Assembly (NCBI GenBank): GCA_019242395.1
Contig: JAFAVP010000067.1
Coordinates: 1-32,346, forward strand
Source: Alphaproteobacteria bacterium
GTDB lineage: Bacteria; Pseudomonadota; Alphaproteobacteria; Micropepsales; Micropepsaceae
Length of the DNA: 32,346 bases
Reading direction: 5' to 3'
Within the stretch, counting starts at the first letter, position 1, and every line of letters begins with the position of its first letter. Positions 8,204 to 15,551 of the stretch are shown in pieces. The notes below the pieces were generated by a model, which made no database searches, was not told the DNA's origin, and saw nothing but the letters and a program-made list of their open reading frames with translations. The position numbers and the translations under genes are program-made.

Positions 8204-8746
8204 ATGAGAACGCACACGTGGCTCTGCATGGCTGGCGCTTTGCTGCTGTCGGCGGGAAGCGCGGGGGCCGCCTTGCAGGTGGGCGGGAAGGCGCCCTCCT
8301 TCACGACACAAGCCGCGTTGGCGGGGAAAGAGTTTACCTTCTCTCTCGCTGACGCTCTGAAAAGGGGGCCCGTCGTCCTCTATTTCTTCCCGGCGGCGTT
8401 CACGCCCGGCTGCACGCAAGAAGCCCATGAGTTTGCGGAAGCCACAGACAAATTCACTGCCCTAGGCGCGACTGTGATCGGCGTCACCGCCGGTAATCCG
8501 AATCGAGTGACTGAATTCTCCTCAGTCGAGTGCCGCAACAAATTCGCTGTTGCCGCCGATCCTGACGAAAAGATCATCAAATCGTACGATGCCGTGCTGA
8601 CGAAAAAGCCGGAATGGTCCGACCGCACTTCGTATGTGATCGCGCCGGATGGATCGATTCTGATGAGTTACACGAATCTCGATCCGAGCGAGCATGTCAC
8701 GCGCACCCTTGCCGCCGTGAAGGCGTGGCGCGACGCGCACAAATAG
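8204..8746 (+). CDS. secreted peroxiredoxin (AhpC/TSA-Bcp-like)
   Basis: A 180-residue thioredoxin-fold peroxidase predicted to act in the periplasm. Residues 1-22 form a Sec signal peptide ending AGSAGA. The peroxidatic motif P-x3-T-x2-C is present as PAAFTPGC with Cys70. The resolving cysteine found five residues later in many Bcp proteins is absent (His instead); Cys110 in VECRNKF is a possible resolving residue, otherwise it may be a 1-Cys enzyme. The start at 8204 has GGAGG at 8191-8195, and the open frame upstream of it overlaps gshA without protein-like content. Its position after gshA fits a peroxide/thiol role, though glutathione itself is cytoplasmic. The gene converges on the HxlR regulator, 11 bases between stops. 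Confidence 0.9.
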   Translation: MRTHTWLCMAGALLLSAGSAGAALQVGGKAPSFTTQAALAGKEFTFSLADALKRGPVVLYFFPAAFTPGCTQEAHEFAEATDKFTALGATVIGVTAGNPNRVTEFSSVECRNKFAVAADPDEKIIKSYDAVLTKKPEWSDRTSYVIAPDGSILMSYTNLDPSEHVTRTLAAVKAWRDAHK

Positions 8747-8747
8747 A

Positions 8748-8772
8748 CGAGCGCCTCTTACGTCGAGGCTCG
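8748..8772. terminator. candidate bidirectional hairpin between convergent genes
   Basis: CGAG-(CG)-CCTC, a 7-base loop, then GAGG-CTCG form an 8-base-pair stem with a two-base bulge. It spans the 3' junction of the peroxiredoxin and HxlR genes, and the HxlR stop codon sits in the loop. There is no clear T-tract on either strand, so intrinsic termination is uncertain. Confidence 0.3.
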
Positions 8773-9189
8773 GTGCGCAACGGCGGCACTTTTCGCGCGC
8801 GACAGGGGGCGTTTGCCAGCGGCCGTACATCCTTTGTCGAACCGCGTCTGTGCATCGGCGAGCCGTTGCCGATTACTGAGTGCCCAGTCTGCGAGCGCTG
8901 AAACGGGGACCAGCAAGGACCGGCCAAGATGGGTCAGTTCATAGTCGACCCGCGGTGGTACTGTAGGGAATACCGTCCGCGTAATGAGGCCGTCGCGCTC
9001 CAGATTGCGCAACGTCAGCGTGAGCATCCGCTGCGAAATCCCGCCGATCTCACGCTTCATCTCGTTGAAGCGCTTCGGGCCGCTGCCGAGGCGTGAGACG
9101 ATCAGCACGGACCACTTATCGCCAATGCGGGCGAGAACGGCACTCACCGCCCGGCAGTCGTCTGTTACATGGAGGTTACCACGTGCCAT
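8758..9189 (-). CDS. HxlR-family winged-helix transcriptional regulator
   Basis: A 143-residue DNA-binding regulator. The HxlR core covers about residues 12-100: [17 protein letters not shown], then [13 protein letters not shown] and a recognition helix region around [19 protein letters not shown], with a wing ending VDYELTHLG. Cys12 is the N-terminal cysteine that in characterised redox-responsive members (YodB, HypR, QorR) senses quinones or disulfide stress. I infer that it represses the divergent FMN reductase gene at 9288 and probably itself. The ATG at 9189 is preceded by AGAAGG at 8-base spacing; an upstream in-frame start at 9243 has no such site. The C-terminal tail (about 118-143) is basic and probably disordered. 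Confidence 0.92.
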   Translation of the reverse strand: MARGNLHVTDDCRAVSAVLARIGDKWSVLIVSRLGSGPKRFNEMKREIGGISQRMLTLTLRNLERDGLITRTVFPTVPPRVDYELTHLGRSLLVPVSALADWALSNRQRLADAQTRFDKGCTAAGKRPLSRAKSAAVAHRAST

Positions 9190-9252
9190 GAATGTGCCTT
9201 CTTGCCTGTGGCCTCGGAGATCGCCAGTTCTGGCAGGCACCAATGTAGTGCC

Positions 9253-9269
9253 GGTTACCGCCTGTAACC
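9253..9269. promoter_or_regulatory. inverted repeat between hxlR-type regulator and FMN reductase, candidate operator
   Basis: GGTTAC-CGCCT-GTAACC is a perfect 6-5-6 inverted repeat, 19 bases before the reductase start and 64 bases before the regulator start. A second, shorter repeat, GGCAC-N7-GTGCC (9236-9252), abuts it directly. Placement in the divergent promoter region of a regulator and its likely target suggests a dimeric HxlR binding site. Chance alone would give several 6-5-6 repeats in the whole window but rarely one in this 98-base gap. Confidence 0.45.
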
Positions 9270-9287
9270 AGACCCGAGGAGATGAAC

Positions 9288-9878
9288 ATGGCCCCCAGAT
9301 TACACACTATCATCGCCAGCACCCGCCCAGGCCGTGTCGGCCCGGTGCCTGCGAAGTGGTTTCACGAGTTTGCGCAAGAGCATGGCGCGTTCGACGCCCA
9401 CCTCATCGATTTGAGCGACTTTGGCCTTCCGGTCCTCGACGAACCCAATCACCCCAGCCGCCACGAGTACACCCGTGAGCACACGAAGAAATGGTCAGCC
9501 AGCGTCAACCAGGCCGATGCCTTTGTGTTCGTGACGCCGGAATACAATTACGGTCCGCCGCCGTCACTGCTGAACGCGCTCGATTATTTGTTCTGGGAGT
9601 GGCAGTACAAAGCTGCAGGTCTCGTGGGTTATGGCGGGATATCCGGCGGGGGCCGGTCAACGCACGCGATTAAGCCCACGATCGCGACGCTGAAGATGAT
9701 GCCCATCCCGGAAACGGTGTGGCTGCCGAACGTGTTTCAGCAGATCAAGGACGGCGCATTTCTAGCCAACGAATTCAACGAGCAGGGCGCGGCGGCGCTG
9801 CTGAATGAGCTAATCAAATGGACGGAGGCGCTGGCTCCTTTGCGCGCGCAGGTTCGCGAGCGGTTTGCCAGCCCTTGA
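9288..9878 (+). CDS. NADPH-dependent FMN reductase (flavodoxin-like)
   Basis: A 196-residue flavodoxin-fold reductase that probably uses NAD(P)H to reduce bound FMN and quinone, azo or similar acceptors in the cytosol. The FMN phosphate loop is STRPGRVG at residues 11-18, and the conserved [18 protein letters not shown] segment is at 83-100. The start is the ATG at 9288: GAGGAG (9276-9281) is 6 bases before it but directly touches the alternative ATG at 9282. It is divergent from an HxlR regulator, the arrangement seen for quinone- or electrophile-induced reductases under YodB-type control. It lies 33 bases upstream of the queuosine gene pair. Exact substrate not deducible. Confidence 0.92.
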   Translation: MAPRLHTIIASTRPGRVGPVPAKWFHEFAQEHGAFDAHLIDLSDFGLPVLDEPNHPSRHEYTREHTKKWSASVNQADAFVFVTPEYNYGPPPSLLNALDYLFWEWQYKAAGLVGYGGISGGGRSTHAIKPTIATLKMMPIPETVWLPNVFQQIKDGAFLANEFNEQGAAALLNELIKWTEALAPLRAQVRERFASP

Positions 9879-9911
9879 CCCCTGAGTGGCCAGCCGCCAC
9901 AAGCCCGCGCC

Positions 9912-10274
9912 ATGATCGAACTGACACAGGAATTCGTGTTCGATGCGGCCCATTATCTCGCCGTCGGGGGGGCGGAGAACCGGCGTCTGCACGGGCACTC
10001 GTTCTATGCGGAGGTCACGCTGCGCGGCGAGGCGGATGCTCGAACCGGAATCCTGCGCGACCTCGGCGAAGTGAAGACGGCGCTCGACCAGATACGCGTC
10101 AGCCTGGATCATGCGTTGCTGAACGATATCGCGGAAATCGCTGCACCGACATTGGAACACCTGGCGCTATACGTTTTCCAGCGCGCGAAAGCGGCATTGC
10201 CGGAAGTTGTGCGGGTGAAGATCCGGCGTCCGTCCTACGGGCAAAGCTGCGTGTACGAAGAGAGCGCCGGCTGA
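9912..10274 (+). CDS. queD: QueD-like 6-carboxytetrahydropterin synthase family protein lacking the usual catalytic Cys
   Basis: A 120-residue tunnelling-fold (PTPS/QueD) protein. The zinc histidines are present: His14 in FDAAH and His27/His29 in LHGHS; the catalytic Asp66-His67 pair is in SLDHALLND. In standard QueD a cysteine sits four residues before the first HGH histidine; here that position is Asn23. The C-terminal region has [11 protein letters not shown] with Cys113 and acidic residues. By family it would convert 7,8-dihydroneopterin triphosphate to 6-carboxytetrahydropterin for queuosine, and its coupling to queF (TGATG overlap) supports that pathway. The missing cysteine means altered chemistry, a sub-family variant, or loss of that activity. 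No strong ribosome site precedes the ATG. Confidence 0.82.
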   Translation: MIELTQEFVFDAAHYLAVGGAENRRLHGHSFYAEVTLRGEADARTGILRDLGEVKTALDQIRVSLDHALLNDIAEIAAPTLEHLALYVFQRAKAALPEVVRVKIRRPSYGQSCVYEESAG

Positions 10275-10732
10275 TGCCAAAACCCCCGGCCAACCTTCAA
10301 CTCGGACGCGCGGTGGCGTTGCCGCGCTCGCCGAAGGAAGCAAAGCTCGACGCGGTAGAGAACCCACATCCCGATACGGATTATCTGGTGAGGTTTAGCG
10401 CACCGGAATTCACCTGCCTCTGCCCGATAACTGGTCAACCGGACTTCGCCCATTTCGTCATCGATTACGCGCCGGGCAAATCCCTTTTGGAGTCTAAATC
10501 GCTGAAGTTGTTCCTCGCCAGCTTTCGCAATCACGGAGCGTTCCACGAAGACTGCACGGTCTCGATTGGCAAACGTGTTGTTCAGGCAATCAGGCCGAAA
10601 TTTCTGCGCATTGCGGGGTTCTGGTATCCGCGCGGCGGCATTCCGATCGATGTGTTCTGGCAAACCGGAAACCTTCCGAGCAATGCGGTGCTACCCGATC
10701 CCGGGGTGGGGCCTTATCGGGCGCGCGGCTAA
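10274..10732 (+). CDS. queF: NADPH-dependent 7-cyano-7-deazaguanine reductase
   Basis: QueF reduces the nitrile of preQ0 to the primary amine preQ1 in queuosine tRNA modification. The 152-residue protein is the short, unimodular type (as B. subtilis QueF). The nucleophilic Cys50 lies in [11 protein letters not shown], with Asp57 nearby. The QueF signature ESKSLKLFL is at residues 73-81, and the substrate-contacting [11 protein letters not shown] is at 84-94. The start ATG shares one base with the queD stop (TGATG at 10272-10276), giving translational coupling. The gene is followed by a 128-base gap before the Kelch-like gene. Confidence 0.96.
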   Translation: MPKPPANLQLGRAVALPRSPKEAKLDAVENPHPDTDYLVRFSAPEFTCLCPITGQPDFAHFVIDYAPGKSLLESKSLKLFLASFRNHGAFHEDCTVSIGKRVVQAIRPKFLRIAGFWYPRGGIPIDVFWQTGNLPSNAVLPDPGVGPYRARG

Positions 10733-10860
10733 AATTCCAAGCCGAGATTACGGATGCGTGACATGGGGGTAATTTGCTCCCGTCGCGCAATGCTGCCTAT
10801 GGTGCCGCTCCGCGCTGCGGCCCTCTGGCCGAAACGCTGCGCTGCTAGAGGGGTTCTTCC

Positions 10861-12273
10861 ATGTTAAGGGTTCTTGTCGCCACCGCGGCTCTCGCGGTGC
10901 TGCCGGGAATGGCGTCCGCCGATTCCATTACGCCGCTGAAGAATGCTCCACCCAATGGAGCACAGGTGACGTTTCTTCTCACCGACGGGACGGTGCTGGC
11001 TCAAGGCGGTAGCGATTCGGACTTTTGGATTCTAACGCCGGACAAAACTGGGAGTTACGTGAACGGCACATGGAAGCAGGTTGCCAGCCTGCAGTCGGGA
11101 TATGCGCCGAATGCCGAAGCTTCACAAGTACTAGCGGATGGCCGCGTGCTGCTGGAGGGCGGTGAGTACAATTTCGGGAGTTTCACTCTCACCAATTTGG
11201 GTGCCGTTTATGACCCCGTGAAGCAGACATGGACCCCCGTGAAACCGCCGAAGGGGTGGCAAAACATCGGGGATTCCCCTTCCGTTGTGCTGCCAGATGG
11301 CCGTTTCCTACTTGGTGACAAGTTGCACAAGCGTGGAGCCATTTTAGATCCCAAGACGATGAAATGGGCCGCAGTCAGCTATACAGGCAAGGACGACTTC
11401 AATGCGGAAGAAGGCTGGACCTTGATGCCGGACGGCAGCGTTTTGACGTTCGACGTCAAGGCGCACCCGAAGTCGGAATCCTACAATATCACGACACAAA
11501 CCTGGACCGACCTGGGCAGTACGATCGTCAACCTCCAGGCGCCGGACTGTTCAGGGCAGTGTTGTCTCCAGTATCCGCCGAGCAACAAGTGTTACTATCC
11601 ACCTGGCGAAGTCGGCCCGGCGGTGCTTCGCCCTGACGGCACGGTTTTCGCCACGGGCGCCTCGTCTCACAATGCCATCTACACGCCTGGAAAGGGCTGG
11701 GCAGCCGGTCCTGATTTTCCTTTTGGCGACAATGCCGGAGACAGTTTCGCGACCTTGCTGACCGATGGCGATGTGCTGGTCGAGGGTGCCAGCGGCAGGC
11801 TGTACGACTGGAACGGTAAGACGCTAACGAACACAGGCTTGGCAGCGGGTGGATTGATGACCGTACTGCCGACGGGACAGATTCTGATCGGCGGTTCGGA
11901 GGTCTACAACAGCACGGGCACGTATCAGGCCGCATGGCAGCCCACGATCTCCAGCGTTCCCACGAACATCGATCGGGGAAAGACTTATCAGATAACTGGT
12001 ACCCAGTTTAACGGGCTATCGCAGGCCGGCGGCGGCATGGGCGACGAGTTCCAGTCTTCAACGAATTATCCACTGGTGCAGATCACGAACAATGCGAGCA
12101 AGAACGTATTTTACGCTCGCACGCACGACCACAGCACCATGGGCGTGGCGACCGGAAACACGCCAGTGTCGACGAATTTCGACGTGCCGGCAAAAGCGGA
12201 GACCGGCGCGAGCACGCTGGTTGTGATTGCTAACGGCATTCCCTCCTCGCCGGTTTCAGTGACTGTAAAGTAA
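10861..12273 (+). CDS. secreted Kelch-like seven-repeat beta-propeller protein with C-terminal E-set-like domain
   Basis: A 470-residue exported protein. Residues 1-20 are a Sec signal peptide (ends GMASA). Seven repeats of the form (D/T)G-x-(V/F/I)-(L/F)-x3-(G/D) recur: DGTVLAQGG, DGRVLLEGG, DGRFLLGD, DGSVLTFD, DGTVFATGA, DGDVLVEGA and TGQILIGGS, which fits a seven-bladed Kelch-type propeller. A cysteine-rich insertion (CSGQCC...NKC) falls before blade five. From about residue 360 the protein looks like the C-terminal Ig-like/E-set domain of galactose-oxidase-like proteins (PTISSVPTNIDRGKTY, then RTHDHSTMGVATG). I cannot identify the copper ligands of galactose oxidase, so enzymatic activity is not claimed. 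GAGGGG at 10848-10853 supports the start. A strong hairpin follows the gene. Confidence 0.85.
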   Translation: MLRVLVATAALAVLPGMASADSITPLKNAPPNGAQVTFLLTDGTVLAQGGSDSDFWILTPDKTGSYVNGTWKQVASLQSGYAPNAEASQVLADGRVLLEGGEYNFGSFTLTNLGAVYDPVKQTWTPVKPPKGWQNIGDSPSVVLPDGRFLLGDKLHKRGAILDPKTMKWAAVSYTGKDDFNAEEGWTLMPDGSVLTFDVKAHPKSESYNITTQTWTDLGSTIVNLQAPDCSGQCCLQYPPSNKCYYPPGEVGPAVLRPDGTVFATGASSHNAIYTPGKGWAAGPDFPFGDNAGDSFATLLTDGDVLVEGASGRLYDWNGKTLTNTGLAAGGLMTVLPTGQILIGGSEVYNSTGTYQAAWQPTISSVPTNIDRGKTYQITGTQFNGLSQAGGGMGDEFQSSTNYPLVQITNNASKNVFYARTHDHSTMGVATGNTPVSTNFDVPAKAETGASTLVVIANGIPSSPVSVTVK

Positions 12274-12283
12274 GGGAGACACC

Positions 12284-12320
12284 AGGCTCGCAGTGATCAA
12301 CTGCGTGCCTATGCATTTTT
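12284..12320 (+). terminator. intrinsic terminator after the Kelch-like gene
   Basis: AGGC-T-CGCAGT, loop GATCA, ACTGCG-T-GCCT form a 10-base-pair stem with a single T-T mismatch (12284-12310). A T5 run follows at 12316-12320. The stem begins 11 bases after the plus-strand stop. It overlaps the 3' end of the convergent small membrane protein gene, whose stop codon is at 12309-12311. Confidence 0.6.
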
Positions 12321-12560
12321 GCGGCTCAAGGCGCGGGCGAGTGCGTAAAGGCTCGTCGCGCCCCAGAAGATTTCCATGAGCGCCGCGGCCAAATTCCACG
12401 CCCACCACAGCGAGGTGAGGATCAGCGCTGCGCCAATCAAATTGAGCAGCGAGTAAACTGCTCCGTCCGAGCGCAATTTCCCTTGCAAGTTGCCGATGTA
12501 AGCGATGGCGACCACGACCGAGCCAGTCAGCCCCGCAACATCCGGGAGTGAGAGCTTCAC
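12309..12560 (-). CDS. small membrane protein, CBU_0592-like family
   Basis: An 83-residue protein with about three hydrophobic helices. It resembles the CBU_0592-like domain family: a VAGLTGSVVVAIAYIGNLQG opening, a SLLNLIGAALILTSL core and an EIFWGATSLYALA end. Function is unknown for the family. I chose the GTG at 12560 because it overlaps the tag stop as GTGA (12557-12560), repeating the arrangement at the upstream junction; the longer frame to 12599 lies inside tag. It is the last gene of the VOC-tag-membrane protein run. Confidence 0.75.
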   Translation of the reverse strand: MKLSLPDVAGLTGSVVVAIAYIGNLQGKLRSDGAVYSLLNLIGAALILTSLWWAWNLAAALMEIFWGATSLYALARALSRKNA

Positions 12561-13144
12561 GCCCGCCCCAGCTTCGCGCATTCTTTGTGGCGGAAGCATT
12601 CCACCGCGTGATCGTTCACCATGCCGACGGCTTGCGCAAAGGCATACACGATCACCGGGCCCACGAAACTGAAGCCGCGGCGTTTTAGCTCTCCAGAGAG
12701 CGCCTCGCTCATTGCGGTCTTGACCAATGGCGCTTCGCCTTCCCGCCGCTGATTCACCACCATGCGCCCGTTCACATGCTTCCAGATGAAGTCGGTGAAC
12801 CCGCCCGGCTCCTGCGCCTGAATGTCAAGCCAGGCCCGCGCGCCGCGGATCGCAGCCTCGATCTTCGCTCGACTGCGTATGATACCTTCGTTCTTCAGCA
12901 AGCGTGACACGTCGCGGCTTCCGTAGCGGGCAATCTTGTCCGGAGCGAAACCATCGAAAGCCTGCCGGAAGTTCTCGCGCTTGCGCAGAATGGTGATCCA
13001 GGAGAGCCCGGCCTGGAAGCCGTCCAGCACGAGCTTTTCATATAGCGCGCGCGGATCGTATTCCGGCACGCCCCATTCTTCGTCGTGGTAAGCGACGTAG
13101 AATGGGTCTGTGCCGGGCCAGCCGCAGCGGGTGCGGGCTCTCAC
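12557..13144 (-). CDS. tag: DNA-3-methyladenine glycosylase I
   Basis: Tag excises 3-methyladenine from alkylated DNA as part of base-excision repair. The 195-residue protein aligns end to end with E. coli Tag: RCGW with Cys7, AYHDEEWG with His20, and H179-x3-C183 near the C-terminus give the four zinc-snap ligands. QAGLSWITIL at 44-53 and FVGPVIVYAF are also conserved. The base-recognition Glu of E. coli Tag (Glu38) is replaced by Asp41 in LDGFQAGLSW, a conservative change. The GTG start at 13144 overlaps the stop of the VOC gene (GTGA, 13141-13144). Confidence 0.95.
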   Translation of the reverse strand: MRARTRCGWPGTDPFYVAYHDEEWGVPEYDPRALYEKLVLDGFQAGLSWITILRKRENFRQAFDGFAPDKIARYGSRDVSRLLKNEGIIRSRAKIEAAIRGARAWLDIQAQEPGGFTDFIWKHVNGRMVVNQRREGEAPLVKTAMSEALSGELKRRGFSFVGPVIVYAFAQAVGMVNDHAVECFRHKECAKLGRA

Positions 13145-13596
13145 CGGCGCGATTTTTTCTTTGCCTTTGCGGCGGGCCTCGTTGGGCGCGATGCCGCCTT
13201 GGAAGCCTGTTTGACAGGCAGCATCAGCATCGCCTCCAGCTTGTTCCCGTCAAGATCATAGGTAAAGGCGCCATAGTAGGAGGGGCCGTAATCCGGCCGC
13301 GGGCCGGGTTCACCGCCGTTGCTGCCACCGTGTTTGAGGGCCGCCCCGTGGAATTTGGTGACCACCTGCTTGGATTTTGCCAGAAAGGCCACGTGCGTGC
13401 CGTTCTCCGCCGTAGCGTGCTGCTGATTGTGCGGCAGCTGGATCCAGAATTCCGGGCGTTCACGGGTTTCCCCATAGCCAATGGCATGGGGCAGGAACTC
13501 CATTATGCGTTTGTACCCCAGCGTCTTCAGCACTGGATCGTAGAATTTGGCCGCACGCTCGACATCGTGCACGCCCACAGACACATGATGCAGCAT
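13141..13596 (-). CDS. VOC-family (glyoxalase/bleomycin-resistance-like) protein
   Basis: A 151-residue protein of the vicinal oxygen chelate superfamily, with an N-terminal HHVSVGVHDVERAAKFYD unit and a second beta-alpha unit ending YDLDGNKLEAM. Potential metal ligands are His3 or His4, His65 or nearby, and Glu119. The last 25 or so residues are a Lys/Arg/Ala-rich tail, unusual for the family and possibly nucleic-acid or membrane interacting. GGGAG at 7-base spacing supports the ATG at 13596. It heads the three-gene run with tag, so an alkylation- or electrophile-related role is conceivable but unproven. Confidence 0.85.
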   Translation of the reverse strand: MLHHVSVGVHDVERAAKFYDPVLKTLGYKRIMEFLPHAIGYGETRERPEFWIQLPHNQQHATAENGTHVAFLAKSKQVVTKFHGAALKHGGSNGGEPGPRPDYGPSYYGAFTYDLDGNKLEAMLMLPVKQASKAASRPTRPAAKAKKKSRR

Positions 13597-13646
13597 GCTA
13601 TTCTCCCTTCAGACGTAAGATAACTCTCCTCTGTGTTCGTCATGCG

Positions 13647-14438
13647 TCAAGTGGCGGTGGCGCTAGCGAGCCATGCAGGTTTGCTGATGCTAATCTCGCT
13701 TTCAGCGGCATGAACCGCCTGATCGCCCACTTCTGACCAGCGGTCGAGACGGATTAATGCAAACCCATGCGCTCCATAGATCGAAACGAGCTCTCCCAGG
13801 GCGAGATTGCCGGACCTCACTTCGGTGCCGGCGCCCGGGAGAGCCGATCCGCCCAGCGCGTAAATTGGCAGGAGACGCTTCCGTGCGGTGCCCCGATGTT
13901 TCATGCGGGCGGTCAGTTCCTGCCCGATGTAGCAGCCTTTCCCGAAGGAGACGCCATGAAGCTCTTCCAGCCCGGCATCTAGCGCGAACATCTTGTCGGA
14001 GCCGAAATCGACCCCTTCGGGCACACCCAGTGAAAGCCGGTGCGCGAGATATTCGGCGCTGCAGTCCGTGTGGGTTACCGCGCCTATTCGCCGGAGTCCG
14101 AATTCCGGAAGGCGCGGATCGGGGGCGCCAGCCTCGCCCCAGCAAACGCCAAGGTCATGGCGCGTCGCGATCTCCACCTTGGCCCGCAGGCGGTACAGGG
14201 TGAGCCGCTTCAGGAGCGATTGTGCCGATCCCGCGGCGCAATCGAGGAAAATGGTGCCATCGTTTTCGCTAAGGAGAAAATCAAAAAGAATTTTGCCCTG
14301 CGGCGTCAGCAGCGCGGCGTAGAGTGGCGCCCCCGGCGCCAGCTTGCTGATGTCGTTGGTAACAAGTCCCTGCAGGAACGCCTTCGCCTCCACCCCGGAG
14401 ATGGCAAGCACGGCGCGATCGGCGAGTTGACCTGGCAT
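13647..14438 (-). CDS. ygfZ: YgfZ/GcvT-like folate-binding protein
   Basis: A 263-residue protein of the YgfZ (IBA57-like) family, which uses tetrahydrofolate to support maturation or repair of certain Fe-S enzymes such as MiaB. The diagnostic K-G-C-Y-I-G-Q-E motif is at residues 167-174, with the catalytically important Cys169. An N-terminal folate-binding half precedes it (LQGLVTNDIS, LLTPQGKILFDF). The ATG at 14438 is preferred over the adjacent GTG at 14441; no strong ribosome site is seen for either. It is divergent from the glycosyltransferase gene, with 63 bases between the starts. Confidence 0.93.
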   Translation of the reverse strand: MPGQLADRAVLAISGVEAKAFLQGLVTNDISKLAPGAPLYAALLTPQGKILFDFLLSENDGTIFLDCAAGSAQSLLKRLTLYRLRAKVEIATRHDLGVCWGEAGAPDPRLPEFGLRRIGAVTHTDCSAEYLAHRLSLGVPEGVDFGSDKMFALDAGLEELHGVSFGKGCYIGQELTARMKHRGTARKRLLPIYALGGSALPGAGTEVRSGNLALGELVSIYGAHGFALIRLDRWSEVGDQAVHAAESEISISKPAWLASATAT

Positions 14439-14501
14439 CACCGGAAAGGAGCCTATCGTTTGCGCCGCCGCAAGCCCCTGATATAGGTCGGGCGGCCCTC
14501 C

Positions 14502-15551
14502 ATGACATCTGCCTCACTCAAAGCGATAACCGTTTGCGGCGCGTCCGCCCTAGGAGGCTCAGAGACCTTTTTCGTTACCCTGACGCGGGCGTTGCAACGC
14601 GCAGGCGTAAATGTCCGGTCTGTGTTAAAGCACAACGGCATTCGAGAAGCGGCGCTGGGCGAGGCAGGCGTTCCCTTCGAGGTGTTGCCGTTCTGGCGGC
14701 GGTTTGATTTTTCTACGGAAAAGCGCTTCAGCCGGATCGCGGCGAGCTTTCAGCCCGATGTGGTGTTGACCATCACCGGTCGCGGCGCAGCCATGACTCC
14801 TCCCGGCGGTTACGCACTGATCGGGCGGTTGGGCGGCTATTACAATCTCGATTATTTCCGCCGCTGCGATTACCTTGTCTGCAACACGCCAGACCTCGTG
14901 CGCTATGTCACCGAAGGCGGCTGGCCGGATGATCGTGTCTTCTACATTCCAAATTTTCCGTACATTGACGGCGCGCCGCCTGTTGACCGCGCGGCGATAA
15001 AGACGCCCGCTGATGTCCCTTTGGCAGTCGCGCTTGGACGCCTGCATCCCAACAAGGCCATGGATATGTTGCTCAAAGCTGCGGCACAGATCCCCGACCT
15101 TTGGGTGTGGATTGCGGGCGAGGGACCGGACGAAAGGACGCTTAAGGCTTTGGCGCGTGAGTTAGGGATTGAAGCTCGGGTGAAATTCCTCGGCTGGCGC
15201 ACCGATCGAGGCGCGCTGCTGAAGGCGGCGGACGTCTGCGCGTTTCCCTCTCGGCAAGAGCCTTTTGGCAACGTGGTCGTGGAGGCCTGGGCTTATGGCG
15301 TGCCTTTGGTGGCCACGGCCAGCACCGGCCCCGCTTGGCTCGCTCGCAACGGCGAAGACGCAATTCTGGTGCCGATCGACGACGCGGACGCGCTGGCGGG
15401 GGGCATTCGCACTGTCTTGGCATCGAAGGAGACAGCGGCTCGGCTGGTGGAGAACGGGCGCAAGCGGGTGGAAGGTGAATTCTGCGAACGGGCGGTGATC
15501 GGACAGTATCTGGAGATGTTTGAGCGGGTGGGGCCGAAAGGGCAAGGTTGA
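14502..15551 (+). CDS. GT-B glycosyltransferase, family 4 type
   Basis: A 349-residue retaining glycosyltransferase. The N-terminal Rossmann half begins ITVCGASALGGSE, with the acceptor-side glycine loop at residues 17-20. The C-terminal nucleotide-sugar half has ALGRLHPNKAMDMLLKA (177-193) and the E-x7-E motif E253-PFGNVVV-E261 followed by AWAYGVPLVAT. Such enzymes build lipopolysaccharide, capsule or glycolipids at the cytoplasmic face of the membrane; donor and acceptor are not deducible. Its stop shares a base with the asnB start (TGATG at 15549-15553), so the two are co-translated. The ATG at 14502 has only a weak upstream site. Confidence 0.92.
   Translation: MTSASLKAITVCGASALGGSETFFVTLTRALQRAGVNVRSVLKHNGIREAALGEAGVPFEVLPFWRRFDFSTEKRFSRIAASFQPDVVLTITGRGAAMTPPGGYALIGRLGGYYNLDYFRRCDYLVCNTPDLVRYVTEGGWPDDRVFYIPNFPYIDGAPPVDRAAIKTPADVPLAVALGRLHPNKAMDMLLKAAAQIPDLWVWIAGEGPDERTLKALARELGIEARVKFLGWRTDRGALLKAADVCAFPSRQEPFGNVVVEAWAYGVPLVATASTGPAWLARNGEDAILVPIDDADALAGGIRTVLASKETAARLVENGRKRVEGEFCERAVIGQYLEMFERVGPKGQG

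Noticed and set aside
10861-12273. Calling the Kelch-like protein a galactose oxidase
   Set aside because: The architecture is similar, but the copper-ligating tyrosines and Tyr-Cys cofactor residues could not be identified by eye.
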